Shown piece after piece: positions 1 to 11,623 of a stretch of DNA of 64,000 bases. The translations under genes and the position numbers were made by a program. Origin of the DNA: Cephalotus follicularis (lineage: Eukaryota; Streptophyta; Magnoliopsida; Oxalidales; Cephalotaceae). Location: assembly GCA_001972305.1 (NCBI GenBank), contig BDDD01000176.1:124001-188000 (forward strand). The letters run 5' to 3'. The first letter of the stretch is position 1; each line of letters starts with the position of its first letter. The notes beneath the pieces are model-generated. The model did no database searches. It saw nothing but the letters and a program-made list of their open reading frames with translations, and was not told the DNA's origin.

Positions 1-512
1 GCTTATACATGAATGAAAGGAATTAAGCATGCATGCAATTAATAAATGAAAAGGCATGGGGAAAAAGGCACACGGTGCGTTTCACAACCAAGCCTATACA
101 TGCGGCGTTCCATTATGTTTATAGGAAAAGAAAGTTAAGGGATAATTTTGTAAAGGTTAAAGAAATAAATGCATGGAATTAGCGACCCATTCTTTTGAAT
201 GGGCCAGGTACAGGTACAGATAGCGGAGGCACATCGCAGCAGCGGCAAGGATAAGAAGGTACAGTAAGTTCTCCTCCTCGACCGTACGCTTCCACGGATG
301 CAATCGCAGAAATAAATTATGTATTTATTTTATTTTATTTTATTCTGGTTCATGATGATGTAATTTATTTGATTTGAACTGGGTCTGTAATCCACACAAT
401 AGATAAAGGATTTTGACTATGAATTATATTAAGTTTTAATTTTTTTTATGATGATTGTACGGATCGCCACGTGTCGAATCGTGGGGCCCATCCCACGATT
501 CGGGGCGTGACA
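1..512 (+). mobile_element. 3' part of a Ty3/Gypsy LTR (left end outside window)
   Basis: The sequence ends in GGGGCGTGACA at 512, the terminus expected of a chromovirus LTR of the Tekay/Del type (compare GGGGCGTTACA, read on the minus strand, at the ends of the LTRs of 53544-61218). Immediately after it, Copia gag sequence begins, so this LTR is inserted in the Copia element that continues to 7494. A 5-bp target duplication would be TAAAG at 513-517, but the other copy lies outside the window. No coding sequence is visible in it. Confidence 0.6.
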
Positions 513-590
513 TAAAGCTATTACATTACTCAGTTCACTACTTGATTCATGGGATAATATAATTGTTGCTATTGGTAGTGGTACGACTGC
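513..590 (+). pseudogene. Copia gag fragment, left of the inserted solo LTR
   Basis: The frame from 514 reads a short Gag helix segment typical of Tork/Tnt1-type Copia Gag (Leu-rich, followed by SWDNIIVAI). The reading resumes at 3563 after the inserted LTR, where an EEMRR motif follows in a frame shifted by one base. It is therefore the left part of the gag of the Copia element whose pol lies at 4041-7030. The product would be a truncated capsid protein and is certainly not functional. Confidence 0.65.
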
Positions 591-595
591 TTTGT

Positions 596-3557
596 TGTAA
601 TACCTTGTTTTTTCGTACGAAATTTTCGGACATTTTTGATCTATTTTGTGTGGGTTGTCGATTTAATTTGGTATGTGAACTGCCCATTTTCGGTTTATTT
701 TGCTCTTGGCTTGGCTAAGTGAGTTTTACACTTAGCCTAGTGGGTTTTGATAGCAAGAGTATGAATAAATAAAACTATTTTGGTTTTTATTTAAGTGTGA
801 AAAACCCAATTTCAGCCTTCAAAAAAAAAAACCCTATTTGTTATATTCTTTTCTATCTCTATCTCTCATCTATCCCGTTCTTTCTCTCTACCCTGTATTT
901 CTCTCTCCTCTCCTCTCCCGTCCTCTTCCTTTCTCTGCCTCTGCCACCGGCTTCATTGCCGATATGACGTCGGCGAATGTACCAATCGAACCGCCATGAC
1001 ATACAGAGACCAACGGACGCCACCCCCGCGTCGGCGAACGACCCCCGTGAGCGCGCGATTGACTTCTCCCTTCCGCCACTGTCGACCGCCATATCTCCGT
1101 CTCCGGCGACAGTCACGACAAGGCGAAATCAAATTCGGTATCCTGGCGTTGAGACGAAGCAAACCTGCCCAGCCCCGACCCATGTCGATGCCGGCAACGC
1201 GAGATCGGCAGAGATGACAGTTCGGTCAAATACGTTCGTTCCGGCCAAATGCGACGGCGCCGTGGCAAACGCGCCTCGGATATGTGACCCTTGACCTATG
1301 GCGCTCCATATTCGGCCTTCCCTCCGGATGATCGGCGACTGCGAGTGGTCGACAAGAGCCTGACAGCGGCGGCGGGTGAGCACACGCGTCGGCAGCCTCT
1401 GGCGATGCGTTTTTGACAGCATTCTGACTCCGTTTTCAGCGTAGGCATGATCTGTTCCAATTCCGCTGCGTGATTCTGACTCCGTGCTCCATTCCGTCTA
1501 CTTTCGGTAAACTCTGAACTTTGCTCCGTTAAATTCTGTTTTCTGTTGAACTCTGTATTTCTGTATCTGTTTCTGCGATATAACGAGTTGAACTTACTTT
1601 AGTGAATTCAAAATTTTGTTTAAATGAGGCTTCTGCAATTTGGAATTTTGTCAAGAATGTCTCCATGAGTATATTACGTTGACTTAAGAATGAGTATCTC
1701 TAAGCTAATACCTTTATGCATAATGCGGTATTAGACTCCTTGTGGCCCTAATCATAAATCCTCAATCATCAATCAGGTGATCTTGCATTCTAGGGATGAT
1801 TAAGAAATAGAGTACCAGGATTATATCATTAATGAATCATTAGACTGCAAATTGGACTTATCAAGCATATCCTTATCTTATATGGTCATGGTTTGTGTAC
1901 AGTGACACATGAGTCGAGGTCTGATTTTAATTTTGAGTCCTTATATGAACAATTTTATTTCTTTTAGATATTTCAACAACCGAGATACGGTCTAAGGATT
2001 TATCGATCTACTCTCGAGGTTATTTTGGTGATTGCATGAGGTACGGATTTTCGTTCTTGATACTTTCCTACTGATTTTATTAGAGTAAATATTTAGTTTT
2101 ACTTTATAAATAATGTACAAATTCTTCGTCTTTGATTACCTCCTTTTGATTTTATTGGAACAAATTCAGTTTTATCCTTAGAAATAAAGTATGAATTTTT
2201 CGTTCTTGGATATCTCTTTTGGATTTATTTGAATAAATTCAGTCTTATTATTTTTATAAGTAAAGTACGGATGTGTTCGTTTTTGGATTATCTTCCTTTG
2301 GTTTTATTAGAATAAATCCAGTTTTATACCTTTATGAATAAAGTACGGATCTTTCATTTTTGATATTGCCTTTGATTTTAACTGAGTAAATCTAGTTTAT
2401 CTTATGAATAATGTACGAATTCCTTGTCATTGAATATCATCCTTTGAGATTTTATTTGAATGAATTCAGTTTCACATTTATGAACAAAACTATGAATATT
2501 TTGTTGACATCTCCTTTAACTGTTTTGCAAGACAAAATGATGTTTGATTTTGAACAAGTATGTTTAACTAAGCAAATATATAATTGATATTTGATAAGTT
2601 GTTATCGTTTGATAAACGATTTTCAGAATGAGAAACTTTGGTTCATATATATGAAAATTGCATGTGTTTGAAATAATTTTGAGAAAATCATTATTTTGAA
2701 ATCGTCGAATACTAAGAATATAACCACTTATGGGTGTACCATAGGCATGCCGTAGGTCTGACACGGGAGTATAACACCATCCGTAGCAGTATGATCAGTC
2801 TACAACGTCTCTTTTTGTTATCCTATGGAGAGGATTTGGATCCGATTATGATTGTTACCTGAGTGTGACATATGTATGATAGAGGCGTATGGGTCGGCCC
2901 TAGGATAAATATATGATATGACTGTTATAGAATTGATTGTGTAGTGTCGTACACGTCATTCCTTTAGGCATGTGGATTCTGCAGGATCCCTTGTATATGT
3001 ATATGATTAGTATGTGCATCTCTTAGTATGGAACACTGGTTTGAAAAGAGTTTTAAATTTGATATGAACAAAAACGTATATCCACTTTATGAAAGTTTGT
3101 GAATCTATATGTATATGTTTGACATTGAAAGCCTTTTTAACTGCCGCTTTTCAGTATTATAAATTGTTTTGCTTTCATAATTTGTTTGTAAAATGTTTTG
3201 CTATTCTATATCCGTACATAGGTTTGCTCAGCCGCGTTTTTTTTTCCCCATACGGTAGGTTATAAGGGGCAGCAAGGGCAAGTGTGATGAGTGTTCCACC
3301 CGATTATCAGAGGATTAATTAGCATTTAAACTTTATTATTTCAATTAATTATTGTGGTCATGTGCAGGCCTTTAGAGATTTATTGAGATTTTGAGTTTTA
3401 GTTTTGATCTGAATATCATTCTTGGATTTGAGTTTATAGTAATGTTTCAGATTTATGGTTTTGATGACTTAAGTAAAGGATAAATTGTCTTGTTTTGATA
3501 TGACTTTGTAAGTTAGTTCGGTGTGAGATCCCGGTCTCTCAAAGCGGGGGTATTACA
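596..3557 (+). mobile_element. Solo LTR of a Gypsy-type element, inserted in Copia gag
   Basis: The ends are inverted, TGTAATACC at 596 and GGTATTACA ending at 3557, and the 5-bp target duplication TTTGT is perfect (591-595 and 3558-3562). Removing the insert rejoins the Copia gag. The 2962-bp LTR has an AT-rich first 250 bp, then a CT-rich and GC-rich stretch (about 840-1440) resembling a transcribed leader, then a tandem repeat (2040-2525). No internal domain or second LTR is present, so this is a solo LTR left by recombination. ORFs at 859-1422 overlap on both strands and match nothing known. The LTR starting at 63661 has a similar first 300 bp. Confidence 0.82.
2040..2525. repeat. Degenerate tandem repeat, about 75-80 bp unit, roughly six copies
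   Basis: The phrases AATAAATTCAGTTTTA and AAAGTACGGATTCTTCGTT recur about every 75-80 bp with substitutions and small indels. The array lies in the middle of the solo LTR 596-3557. Such arrays in LTRs can be enhancer repeats, but no function is shown here. Confidence 0.7.
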
Positions 3558-3562
3558 TTTGT

Positions 3563-4040
3563 GTTTTGAGAATGTTGTTGCAGTTATTGTCTGAAGAGAT
3601 GAGAAGACTTTCTACGGGTGGTTCGCCCAAGGATACTCTATTTGTTAGAGGACGAACCACTGACGACAACAAAAAAGATTTGGTGACAGGTCTAAGTCAC
3701 GAGGAAGATCTAAAAGTCGGGATAAGGTAAAAGGAAACTGCTGGAATTGTGGAAAACCTGGGCATCTAAAGAGAGATTCCAAAAGTAAAGTTGTAAATCA
3801 AGAGAGGCAAACTAATGAAGGGTCATCATCTGGTAAGAATAAGAATGATGATAATGATGTTGGAGATCTGTATTTTGCTTCTTACCTAGCCCAATCAGAT
3901 CGTGATATCTAGATTATTGATACTAGGGAATCCTTTCATATTTCAACTCATAGGGACTGGTTTTGTGATTATGAAATATACGACGGAGGATATGTGTCAT
4001 TAGGAGATGACACTAAGGTTAAAATCGTTGGTCGTGAAAG
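3563..4040 (+). pseudogene. gag-pol: Copia-1 gag 3' end and protease, degraded
   Basis: This is the continuation of the Copia gag after the solo LTR. A CCHC zinc knuckle is recognisable at 3739-3780 (CWNCGKPGHLKRDS), but its last cysteine is serine, so zinc binding is lost. The protease follows; the tryptophan codon before the active site is a stop (3909-3911) and the D-S/T-G triad reads DTR. The frame is also interrupted at 4042. Capsid and protease functions are therefore lost. The neighbouring integrase and reverse transcriptase at 4041-7030 belong to the same element. Confidence 0.75.
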
Positions 4041-5177
4041 GTGAGGTTGAAGATCAGTGATGGGACAATTAAGAAGCTTCTCGATATTATGCATATTCCT
4101 GAGCTTACCAGGAATTTGATATCAGTCGGAATGACGACAGATAAAGGACTTCACTTCAGTTGTAAGAAAGATTCTTGCAAGTTCACTCGTGGGTCCATGG
4201 TAATCGCTCGAGGTACTCAATATGGTTCATTGTATAAACTGTTGGGAAGTACATTTTTGAACAAGTCCAATGGTGCTTTTGTTACTGAAAATTTGACTGC
4301 CCAAGAAGATGATTCGATGTTGTGGCATCGGAGGTTGGGGCATATAGGTGAAAAAGGGTTACAAACTTTGACTTCGAAATAGATGGTTGAAGGAGTTCCT
4401 AATTGCTCCATGGGATTCGGGTTCTGTGAGCATTGTTTGTATGGGAAACAGAATAGAGTTAGTTTTCAGTCTACTGGCACGAGAGCGAATGGGGTACTAG
4501 ATTTGATTCACAGTGATGTATTTGGTCCTACTCTGGTTTCATCTCTTGGAAAATCCAAGTATTATGTATCTTTCACTGATGGTTTTTCAAGATATGCTTG
4601 GGTTTATTTTATGCAGAGTAAAGCTGAGGTATTTGACAAGTTCAAGGAATTTAAAGCCTTGGTAGAAAATCAGATGGAAAGAAAAATCAAGGTTTTGCGA
4701 ACTGACAATGGAGGAGAAATCTGTTCAGATAAATTTGAACAACTTTGTGTGGCTTGTGGCATTGCAAGACAGAAGACAACTCCGTATACACAGCAACAAA
4801 ATGGAGTGGCTGAGAGACTTAATCGGTCACTCATGGAAAAGGCGAGATGTATGCTAAGTAATGTAGGTTTAGCACCTGAATTCTGGGCAGAGGCAGTGGC
4901 TACAGCATGTTACCTGAAGAACCGGTCTCCCACGTCAGCTTTACAGGTTCAGACACCATTTGAGGCTTTAGTTGGAAAGAAACCTGTTATGTCTCATGTC
5001 AGGGTATTTGGGTGTGATGCATACGTGCATGTACCGAAAGAGAAGCGGAGCAAGCTAGACAGCAAGTCAGAAAAGTGTATCTTTATTGGCTACAAAGATG
5101 GGGTTAAGGGGTATAAGTTGTGGAACCCTGAAATCAAGAAAGTTGTCTATAGTAAGGATGTGGTGTTCAGAGAATGA
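4041..5177 (+). pseudogene. gag-pol: Copia-1 GAG-pre-integrase and integrase
   Basis: Two adjacent open stretches (4041-4382 and 4383-5177) are in one frame, separated only by a TAG at 4380-4382. The first carries the GAG-pre-integrase signature (LWHRRLGHIGEKGL) and the second the integrase core. The DD35E residues are visible as HSDVFGP, RTDNGGE and NGVAERLN, followed by the C-terminal FGCDAYVHVP and FIGYKDGVKGYKLW motifs. The integrase would join element DNA to the host chromosome. The core residues are intact, but the polyprotein is broken before and after. The motifs point to the Tork/Tnt1 lineage. Confidence 0.9.
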
Positions 5178-5186
5178 CCTAAACAG

Positions 5187-7030
5187 TTGGAGGTAGTCCA
5201 AGAAGCACCAGTAACCGAAGAGGCAATTAAGTTTGATATGGGCTCAGGGAGCCAAGTAACAAAAACAACCCTACAAAGTACATCAGAAAATTCAGATTCT
5301 GAGTCTGATGAGTTTGAGAAAGAAAATCAAGTCTCTAGTGAAGAAATTGAAGATTCAGAGATTGGGTCAGAAATAAAAGAGTCTGTGCAAGCGCCAATCT
5401 TGAGGAGATCCACTAGAACAAAGAAACCAACAACCAAGTTAAATCTTAGTGCTTGCTATGAAAATTTTGTTTTGAGTGCAACAGGCGATGATCCTAGTAC
5501 CATAAGGGAATCAAGGAACATGGATGATTTGATTCAGTGGGAGAAAGCACTGAAGGAGGAGATGCACTCATTGGATCAAAATGAAACCTAAAACTTGGTA
5601 AAATTGCCTAAGGATAGGAAGACAATTGGGTGCAAGTGAGTGTTCATGAAGAAGCTCAATGCAAATGGACAGGTGGAAAAATACAAAGCTCGTTTGGTAG
5701 CAAAGGGCTACTCGCAAATAGAAGGAGTTAAATATGATGAGATTTTCTCTCCTGTTGCAAAATTGAATTCTATTAGACTGGTATTATCTACGGCAACTGC
5801 TTACAATCTAGAGATTGAGCAACTAGATGTAAAGACAGCTTTTCTTCATGGAGATTTGGAAGAAGAGATTTAAATGAAGCAACCAGAAGGCTTCAAGGTT
5901 AAAGGTAAAGAGGATTATGTTTGCAAATTGAAGAAGTCCTTGTATGGACTAAAACAGTCACCAAGGATGTGGTACCAGAAGTTTGACTCATATGCTATTC
6001 AACTTTGCTTTATTCGTTGCGCCTCTGATCATTGTGTTTATGTAAAAAAGTTAGGTTCTGATTTTGTTATTCTACCTTGTATGTTGATGACATGCTATTG
6101 ATTGGAAATAGCAGAAAAATGATCAGTGTTGTGAAAGGACTGTTGGGGAAGAAATTCGATATGAAGGATCTTGGGCCATCAAACTTTATTTTGGGTATGC
6201 AGATAAGAATGGACCATGAGAAAGGGAAACTTTGGCTAAGTCAGAAAAATTACATTAAAGGAGTGTTGAAGAAGTTCAACATGTCTGAGTGCAAGCCTGT
6301 GAATTCTCCAATGTCTCTGGGTTCAAAGTTATCAGCGAATCAGTGTCCTAAGGCAAAAGATGAAGTTGAAGAGATGACACGTGTTCCATATGCAAGTGTG
6401 ATAGGTAGCTTGATGTATGCAATGGTGTGCACCAGACCTGACATTGCCCAAGCAGTAGGAGTGTTAAGCAGATTTATGTCTAATCCAGGAAAAGAGCATT
6501 GGACAGAAACCAAGATAGTACTTCGTTATCTTCGTGGCACATTTGATTTTGAATTATGTTAAGAGGGTAAGAAAAACTTAAAAGATCAGAAGGTTCTAGA
6601 CTTGAAGGGTTCTGTGGATGCGGATTTGGCTGGAGACATAGATAGTAGGAGATCTACTAGTGGATATGTGTTTTATTTGTTTGGTGGGGCGGTAATTGGA
6701 TGAGCAAGCATCAGAGTACTGTTGCTCTTTCATCATCAGAGGTAGAATATATGGCTCTTACCCATGCAAGTAAAGAAGCAATTTGGCTACAGAGTTTGTG
6801 TAGAGAGCTTGGATTTACACAAGGAGCTGTAAGGATAGGGTGTGACAGCCAGAGTGCTATATTCCTGGCAAAGAACCCTGCATTTCATTCACGATCAAAG
6901 CATATTGATATCCAATATCACTTCATCAGAGAAAAGTTGACCAGAAAGTTGTGATACTAAAAAAGATTGATACAGAGGTCAATGATGCAGATTTCTTGAC
7001 TAAGACAGTTAGTGCAGTTAAGTTTCAGTG
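5187..7030 (+). pseudogene. gag-pol: Copia-1 reverse transcriptase and RNase H
   Basis: This is the rest of the Copia polyprotein. The RT region includes YKARLVAKGYSQ, LDVKTAFLHGDLEEEI, SLYGLKQSPRMWY and the catalytic YVDD (near 6078-6092). RNase H follows with TRPDIAQAVGVLSRF and RSKHIDIQYHFIRE. Stops or frameshifts occur at 5589, 5637, 5871, about 6075, 6560 and 6701, cutting it into six open pieces. The protein would copy element RNA into DNA inside virus-like particles. It is inactive here. The motif set is that of Tork/Tnt1-like plant Copia elements. Confidence 0.92.
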
Positions 7031-7113
7031 GTGTACAACTGATATAGGATTAAGAAAGCATGACAATGACAATAATAAGGAATTGTGTATGAAGTACTCT
7101 CCAAGTGGGAGAT

Positions 7114-7494
7114 TATTGGATATGGCTCGTACTTTACAGCCGGAGTACAGTTTAACCCGGGATGCACTCGGGGGTCCCGCTCGCCGGTGAACAGACGGGG
7201 GTTTCAATGGGACAGAGCCCCCGGAAGCTCAAGACTAATATACTATTAGGCATGAATATTTCACTTAGGATTGTGGTTTTCTTATTGTAATTGCAGTTTA
7301 AGTAGGGTTTCTTAAGATAGCCTATAAATACCTCATTATGAGTGTAATATGAATGTGTGAGTGTTGTAAGGAAAATACCCTAAAAAAACTATTGTAGGAC
7401 GTAACTCAATATTAGGGTAAACCTGGGTAAATCGTGTCTCCCTTAATTTTTATTTTTCTAGTTTATTTCCTGTGTGATTGTGTGTGATTGAACA
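7114..7494 (+). repeat. 3' LTR of Copia-1, with polypurine tract
   Basis: The purine run CCAAGTGGGAGA at 7101-7112 is the polypurine tract expected between RNase H and a Tnt1-type 3' LTR. The LTR then runs to a probable CA end at 7494, with a TATA-like CCTATAAATACC at 7321-7332 and a U5 segment (GGACGTA, then GGGTAAACCTGGGTAA). The start is degenerate (TATTGG instead of TGTTGG). The 5' LTR is outside the window or lost. Confidence 0.65.
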
Positions 7495-7828
7495 TGTGAA
7501 AATTTCTATAGAAAGGACATCAAGTTTTCTTAATAGTTTTCTTAATCGAATGCAAGCCTGGTTTTATAATAATTATTAGTAGTTTGGGCCAGACCCATGA
7601 ATAGCTACTTGAATACTAGGATTTTCTAGTATTGCTTATATAAATTATGAGGGTTTGTTATTCTCCATTGTAACATAGAGTGGTGAGGAGATTATTGAAT
7701 CCATAGTAAAATCTCCTTGTGCAGGACGTAGTCTTGAATTAGGGTGAACCTGGGTAACTCTGTGTCTTTTCCTTCATCGTTATTTTCTGTTCTATGTGAT
7801 TGATTGCTTGACAGGAATATCAAAATCG
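7495..7828 (+). repeat. Fragment of a second, related Copia LTR
   Basis: The segment has its own TATA-like CTTATATAAATT and repeats the U5-like phrase of the preceding LTR (GGACGTAGTC, GGGTGAACCTGGGTAA), ending near TTGACA at 7812. It looks like a diverged LTR of a related Tork-type element. Directly after it the CYP72A intron sequence begins, so this insertion or deletion marks where the P450 copy was truncated. Confidence 0.5.
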
Positions 7829-8120
7829 TACATATTCTCCTTCTTTGTATTGGTTTCTTTTGATTCATTTTCACGATAAGATAATATATACTGGGTAGCA
7901 GCCAGCCGGGTATATTCTTTCATAAGATTGATTGAAACTTCATACAAGACTGCAATTATATATGCTGAAAGATAGTGTTAACATTACTATCATTTTTTTT
8001 TTTGCAACAAAAAAAAACAATGTTACTTCTTTTTACCATTTAAGAAAAGACATTGCTCTAGAATTTTAAAGGCCATCATAGAATAAAGTATAAATTAGCC
8101 AACGTCAAGAGAAAAATTAC

Positions 8121-8338
8121 CTTCAATTTCTCTTGATGGAATGCTGGATTAATAATCTTTCTACGTTTTTCCCATTTCTCTCCTTCCAAACTTATGACTC
8201 CAGCTGCTAGCAACTTTCCTTGTGGGTTTGCATTTGGCTTGGGGAAGTCACTAATCTTGGTAAAGATATCCTTTATGTTTTCAGGTTCCATAATTATCAC
8301 TCTTGCTCTGGGCCCATGCCACATAAATGAATTCTTAC
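8121..8338 (-). pseudogene. CYP72A: CYP72A pseudogene, exon 2
   Basis: The 218-bp exon has the same length and splice sites as exon 2 of the intact gene at 50523-50740 (AG acceptor just above 8338, GT donor just below 8121). It encodes the P450 segment from KNSFMW to FHQEKLK and has no stop. Intron 2 follows only as far as about 7829; from there the sequence is a Copia LTR and exons 3-5, with the I-helix, ExxR and heme-binding cysteine, are absent. No active enzyme can be made. Exon 1 of the same copy is at 13894-14170. Confidence 0.92.
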
Positions 8339-8969
8339 CTTCATTTCGACACAATATTGTAATAATAATACCATGATTAGCGGAAGATTCCATTACATTG
8401 ATCAAACCAAGTACCAATATATGTGGCAGATATAATTTGAAGAGTTTGAATATTCTCGATTTTTATAACACAATCAAAGCGAATGTAAACCTACTCGGAT
8501 GTACATCAAAATTAAGGGTGTGATTTATTACTTGTATATCCAATTTTGACAACTAAAATTTTGATTTATAATAAAATGCTTTCTACTTAAGGGAATAACA
8601 AGAAACAAAATACATTCTCGATTATGTGATGCCATTCTTACTCTAAGCCATGAATATATGACAATACCCAAAAACTAGTTCTTGAATAACCCAAAATCTT
8701 ATATAACATATCTATTAACTTTCCTTTCATATGTAAGATTTATAACATATGGACTGCTCTCACTCTGATGAGCTGCACTCTAAATAGGTAGCATTTTCCT
8801 TTCCTAGGTCGTCGATTTCAATTATACAGTAAAAGATTGCGATCAATGAAAATACTGTTAATAAGACATTTAGAATATTCAACTCCAAAAATTACCTCAA
8901 GAGGTTTTAGAACCCAAGATTTTATATACCCACTCTAGTAACTTTCATTTAGGAGGTGAGATTTGTAAC

Positions 8970-9858
8970 TGATATGGGGAAAAATCTGCTTATACAACAA
9001 GGACACGTGTCCCCAGCAGACACAGCCAACTGTCCAAGGACCTTGTCCAGAGGGAGCTCAACAGTACCGATCAGAGAAGCCAGTGAGGAGAATCTGTCTT
9101 AAACGCCCAAGCCGAGGAGCTCCTGCATGGCAGAGGACGTAGCGGCATGTCACCAGCGCCGAGGACCTCCTCTCCCCGAAGGGCTTCGACTGCATACTGG
9201 GCAGAAGATGCCTACCACCCTATTAGTGCCGAGGACCTCCGCATCGGCTTTATCAAATATGGTATCCTCGGCAGTCAGCAGTCTAGCAGAGGACCCAGCG
9301 CCCCAAGCACAAACTTCTGGACAAACTCTAGACGGGGCAGGCCTTGAGGCAATCAGGAGATCCAAGGACCTCCCATACCTTAGTCCTCCTCCTCCTCTGT
9401 CGCGTGATGCCTTGATTCCAGCCTTCATTCAAGGACGCAATCTCTTCAAACATGGAAAGATAAGATATGATAAGCATCAGATAGGAAATGTACCACCAAA
9501 CCAGGCGGAGATTAAGGGAAATGCCCGAGATCTTCGACATTTCCCTAGGGACAGCTCACACCTCCACTTTACACGCTCCAGCCGTTACAAACAGTACCTA
9601 TAAATACTAGTTCAACAGTCAGAACAAATGTCATTCACTTTAACATTTGAAATAACCTTGAATCCTCTGTGCATTATCTAACTTGAGCGTCGGAGTGTCC
9701 CCGGGAGAACAACCTCCTGGACCTTCAACGAGTTTGTTACCGTGTGCAAGGATTTCCGATCGTCAACCTCTTCTCGGGCATACTTGACAAGCGTTTCTCT
9801 TAACAAATAAAAGTCCTCCACGTAGGATACTGTTGAGAAAAGGATTTCTGTATCAATA
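8970..9858 (+). mobile_element. Solo LTR of a Tat-type Gypsy element
   Basis: It starts TGATATGGGG and ends TATCAATA, and the 5-bp target duplication GTAAC is perfect (8965-8969 and 9859-9863). Its 889 bp match the 910-bp LTRs of Tat element 1 along their length. They share the palindrome GGACACGTGTCC (9001-9012), repeated GCCGAGGACCTCC phrases, and a TATA box CCTATAAATA at 9598-9607. No internal sequence remains. Confidence 0.92.
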
Positions 9859-10400
9859 GTAACAATATAGCTTTTCTAAAATGATAAACATCACATTCAC
9901 CAAAAGAATAAACACAACATAACCTAACTAATAAGACAGTACCATAACAAAAAAGAAGAAAACCAAATTTTTCTACAAAATGTGTTAATAGTTTCTGACG
10001 CGGTTCAATTAGAGGAAGAATTTCTCAATCATCTTGGACGGCAGAAATCACACCGTAAGACCTCGTTTTGAAGTTTTATTATATTTCGGGATGTTTTTAC
10101 ATTTTTATATTTTCGTTATTTTATTTATTTTAACTATGTTTATTAGTTTAAGTTGATTTAGGTTTCCTATTAGTTTAGGTTTTCTTATGACAATATAAAT
10201 ACTGCCTTATTGGCAGTTTTTAATTTTAATAAAATTCAGAGTTCTCTCTAAAATTTCTGGTGGATTCTAGCTTTATTCTTATGGATTCAAAAATTTCTTT
10301 GTGGATTCAAGGTTTGCATTAAACTGGAACAATAATCTAGTTAATTTCGTGTTTCCGTTCTGCGTTAGTTGGTATCAGAGAAGAGGTTTTTCCCCATTCA

Positions 10401-11612
10401 ATGGCTACTAATGTGAATGAATGTGCAACCCTTGATGATGTTCTTCGTCAAGTCAACGACCTGAGCTGTCGTCTACCGGCCTTGTGTACGGTGGTGGAGG
10501 ACCATGGATTATAGTTTATAGAACTCCGTAATCAGATGGGTCTCAACGCCAACTCAGAGCCTGCCGTCAATCGGAACCGCACCCAAGGGTTTGCCCTAGG
10601 TCAGCCTATTGACGAAGACCAACAAGATAATGTTCCCCCGCAACGACGTCCTGACTACGAACCTGTAGGTGATGGTCGTGGTCGGAATAGAAGAAACCCT
10701 AATCCCCCTCGTTATGTTCCTGACCATGATGAGATAGATTCAGATGAGGGTTCGGATGGAGAAGAGGGTTTTGGTAGGCGGAACCATGGCAGGAGGAATC
10801 ATGATTTTGAAAAGTGTAGGTTGAAGGCAGATGTCCCTAGTTTCAATAGAAATCTTCAAATTGAGGATTGTCTTGATTGGCTATCGGAGGTCGAACGATG
10901 GGCTTATATGATGAATGCTCCGGATGAAAAGGTGGTGCGCGTAGTGGCTTTTAAGTTCAAGAGTGGCATTGCAGTATGGTGGGATCACTTACAGCGAACC
11001 AGTGAGCGTCAACATAAAGCTCTCATTCGAACATTGCGTCGTATGAAACAATTCATGATGGAGAGGTTCCTACCCCCGGATTATGAGTAGCATCTCTTTC
11101 AGTTGTATCAAAATTGTTCACAGGGAAACAAATCAGTGACAGATTACACAACCGAATTTACTAAGCTGTCTGAGCGGAATAATCTGATAGAGACATATGG
11201 ACAGAGGGTAGTAAGGTATCTTAATGGCTTGAAACCTATATTGCGAGAGAAGATCGGGTTGCAATATTTGTGGAATGTGGATGAGGCGCATAACATGGCC
11301 CTTAAGGCAGAATTGCAGATGAAGAAGCATGATTATCCTTGTAGAAACACTCCTGAATCGTCGTATTCAGCAGCGAATAAAGGCAAGGCTCCTGAGACTT
11401 CGGGTCAGTTTCAGCAGAAATCACCTGGTATTGGCGGTAATACTAGACAGGCAGCAGCGGCAATAACTATTGGCAGAGGTGCCCCTAGAAACAAAAATCC
11501 TTATGTTAAGCCAACTAGGGATAAGTGTTATAGGTGTGGTAAGACTGGTCACCGTTCTAATAATTGTCCTGAACGCAAAACAGTTAATTTGATAGAACAG
11601 GAAAGGGATTAG
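10401..11612 (+). pseudogene. gag: Chromovirus gag
   Basis: The start ATG at 10401 is the first after the tRNA-Met primer site. One frame runs to 11612 with stops at 10512-10514 and 11088-11090. It reads a retrotransposon gag domain ([13 protein letters not shown], then the AVWWDHL core) and a CCHC zinc knuckle [14 protein letters not shown] at about 11527-11568. The product would form the capsid and bind RNA. Both stops would truncate it, so it is not functional. Confidence 0.88.
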
Positions 11613-11623
11613 GTGAGAAGGAA

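Noticed and set aside
859-1422. Several overlapping ORFs on both strands in a GC-rich stretch
   Set aside because: They overlap in four frames, match no family I recognise and lie inside a solo LTR. High GC alone explains the lack of stops.
8076-8417. A separate 113-codon gene
   Set aside because: It is exon 2 of the P450 copy read through into both introns.
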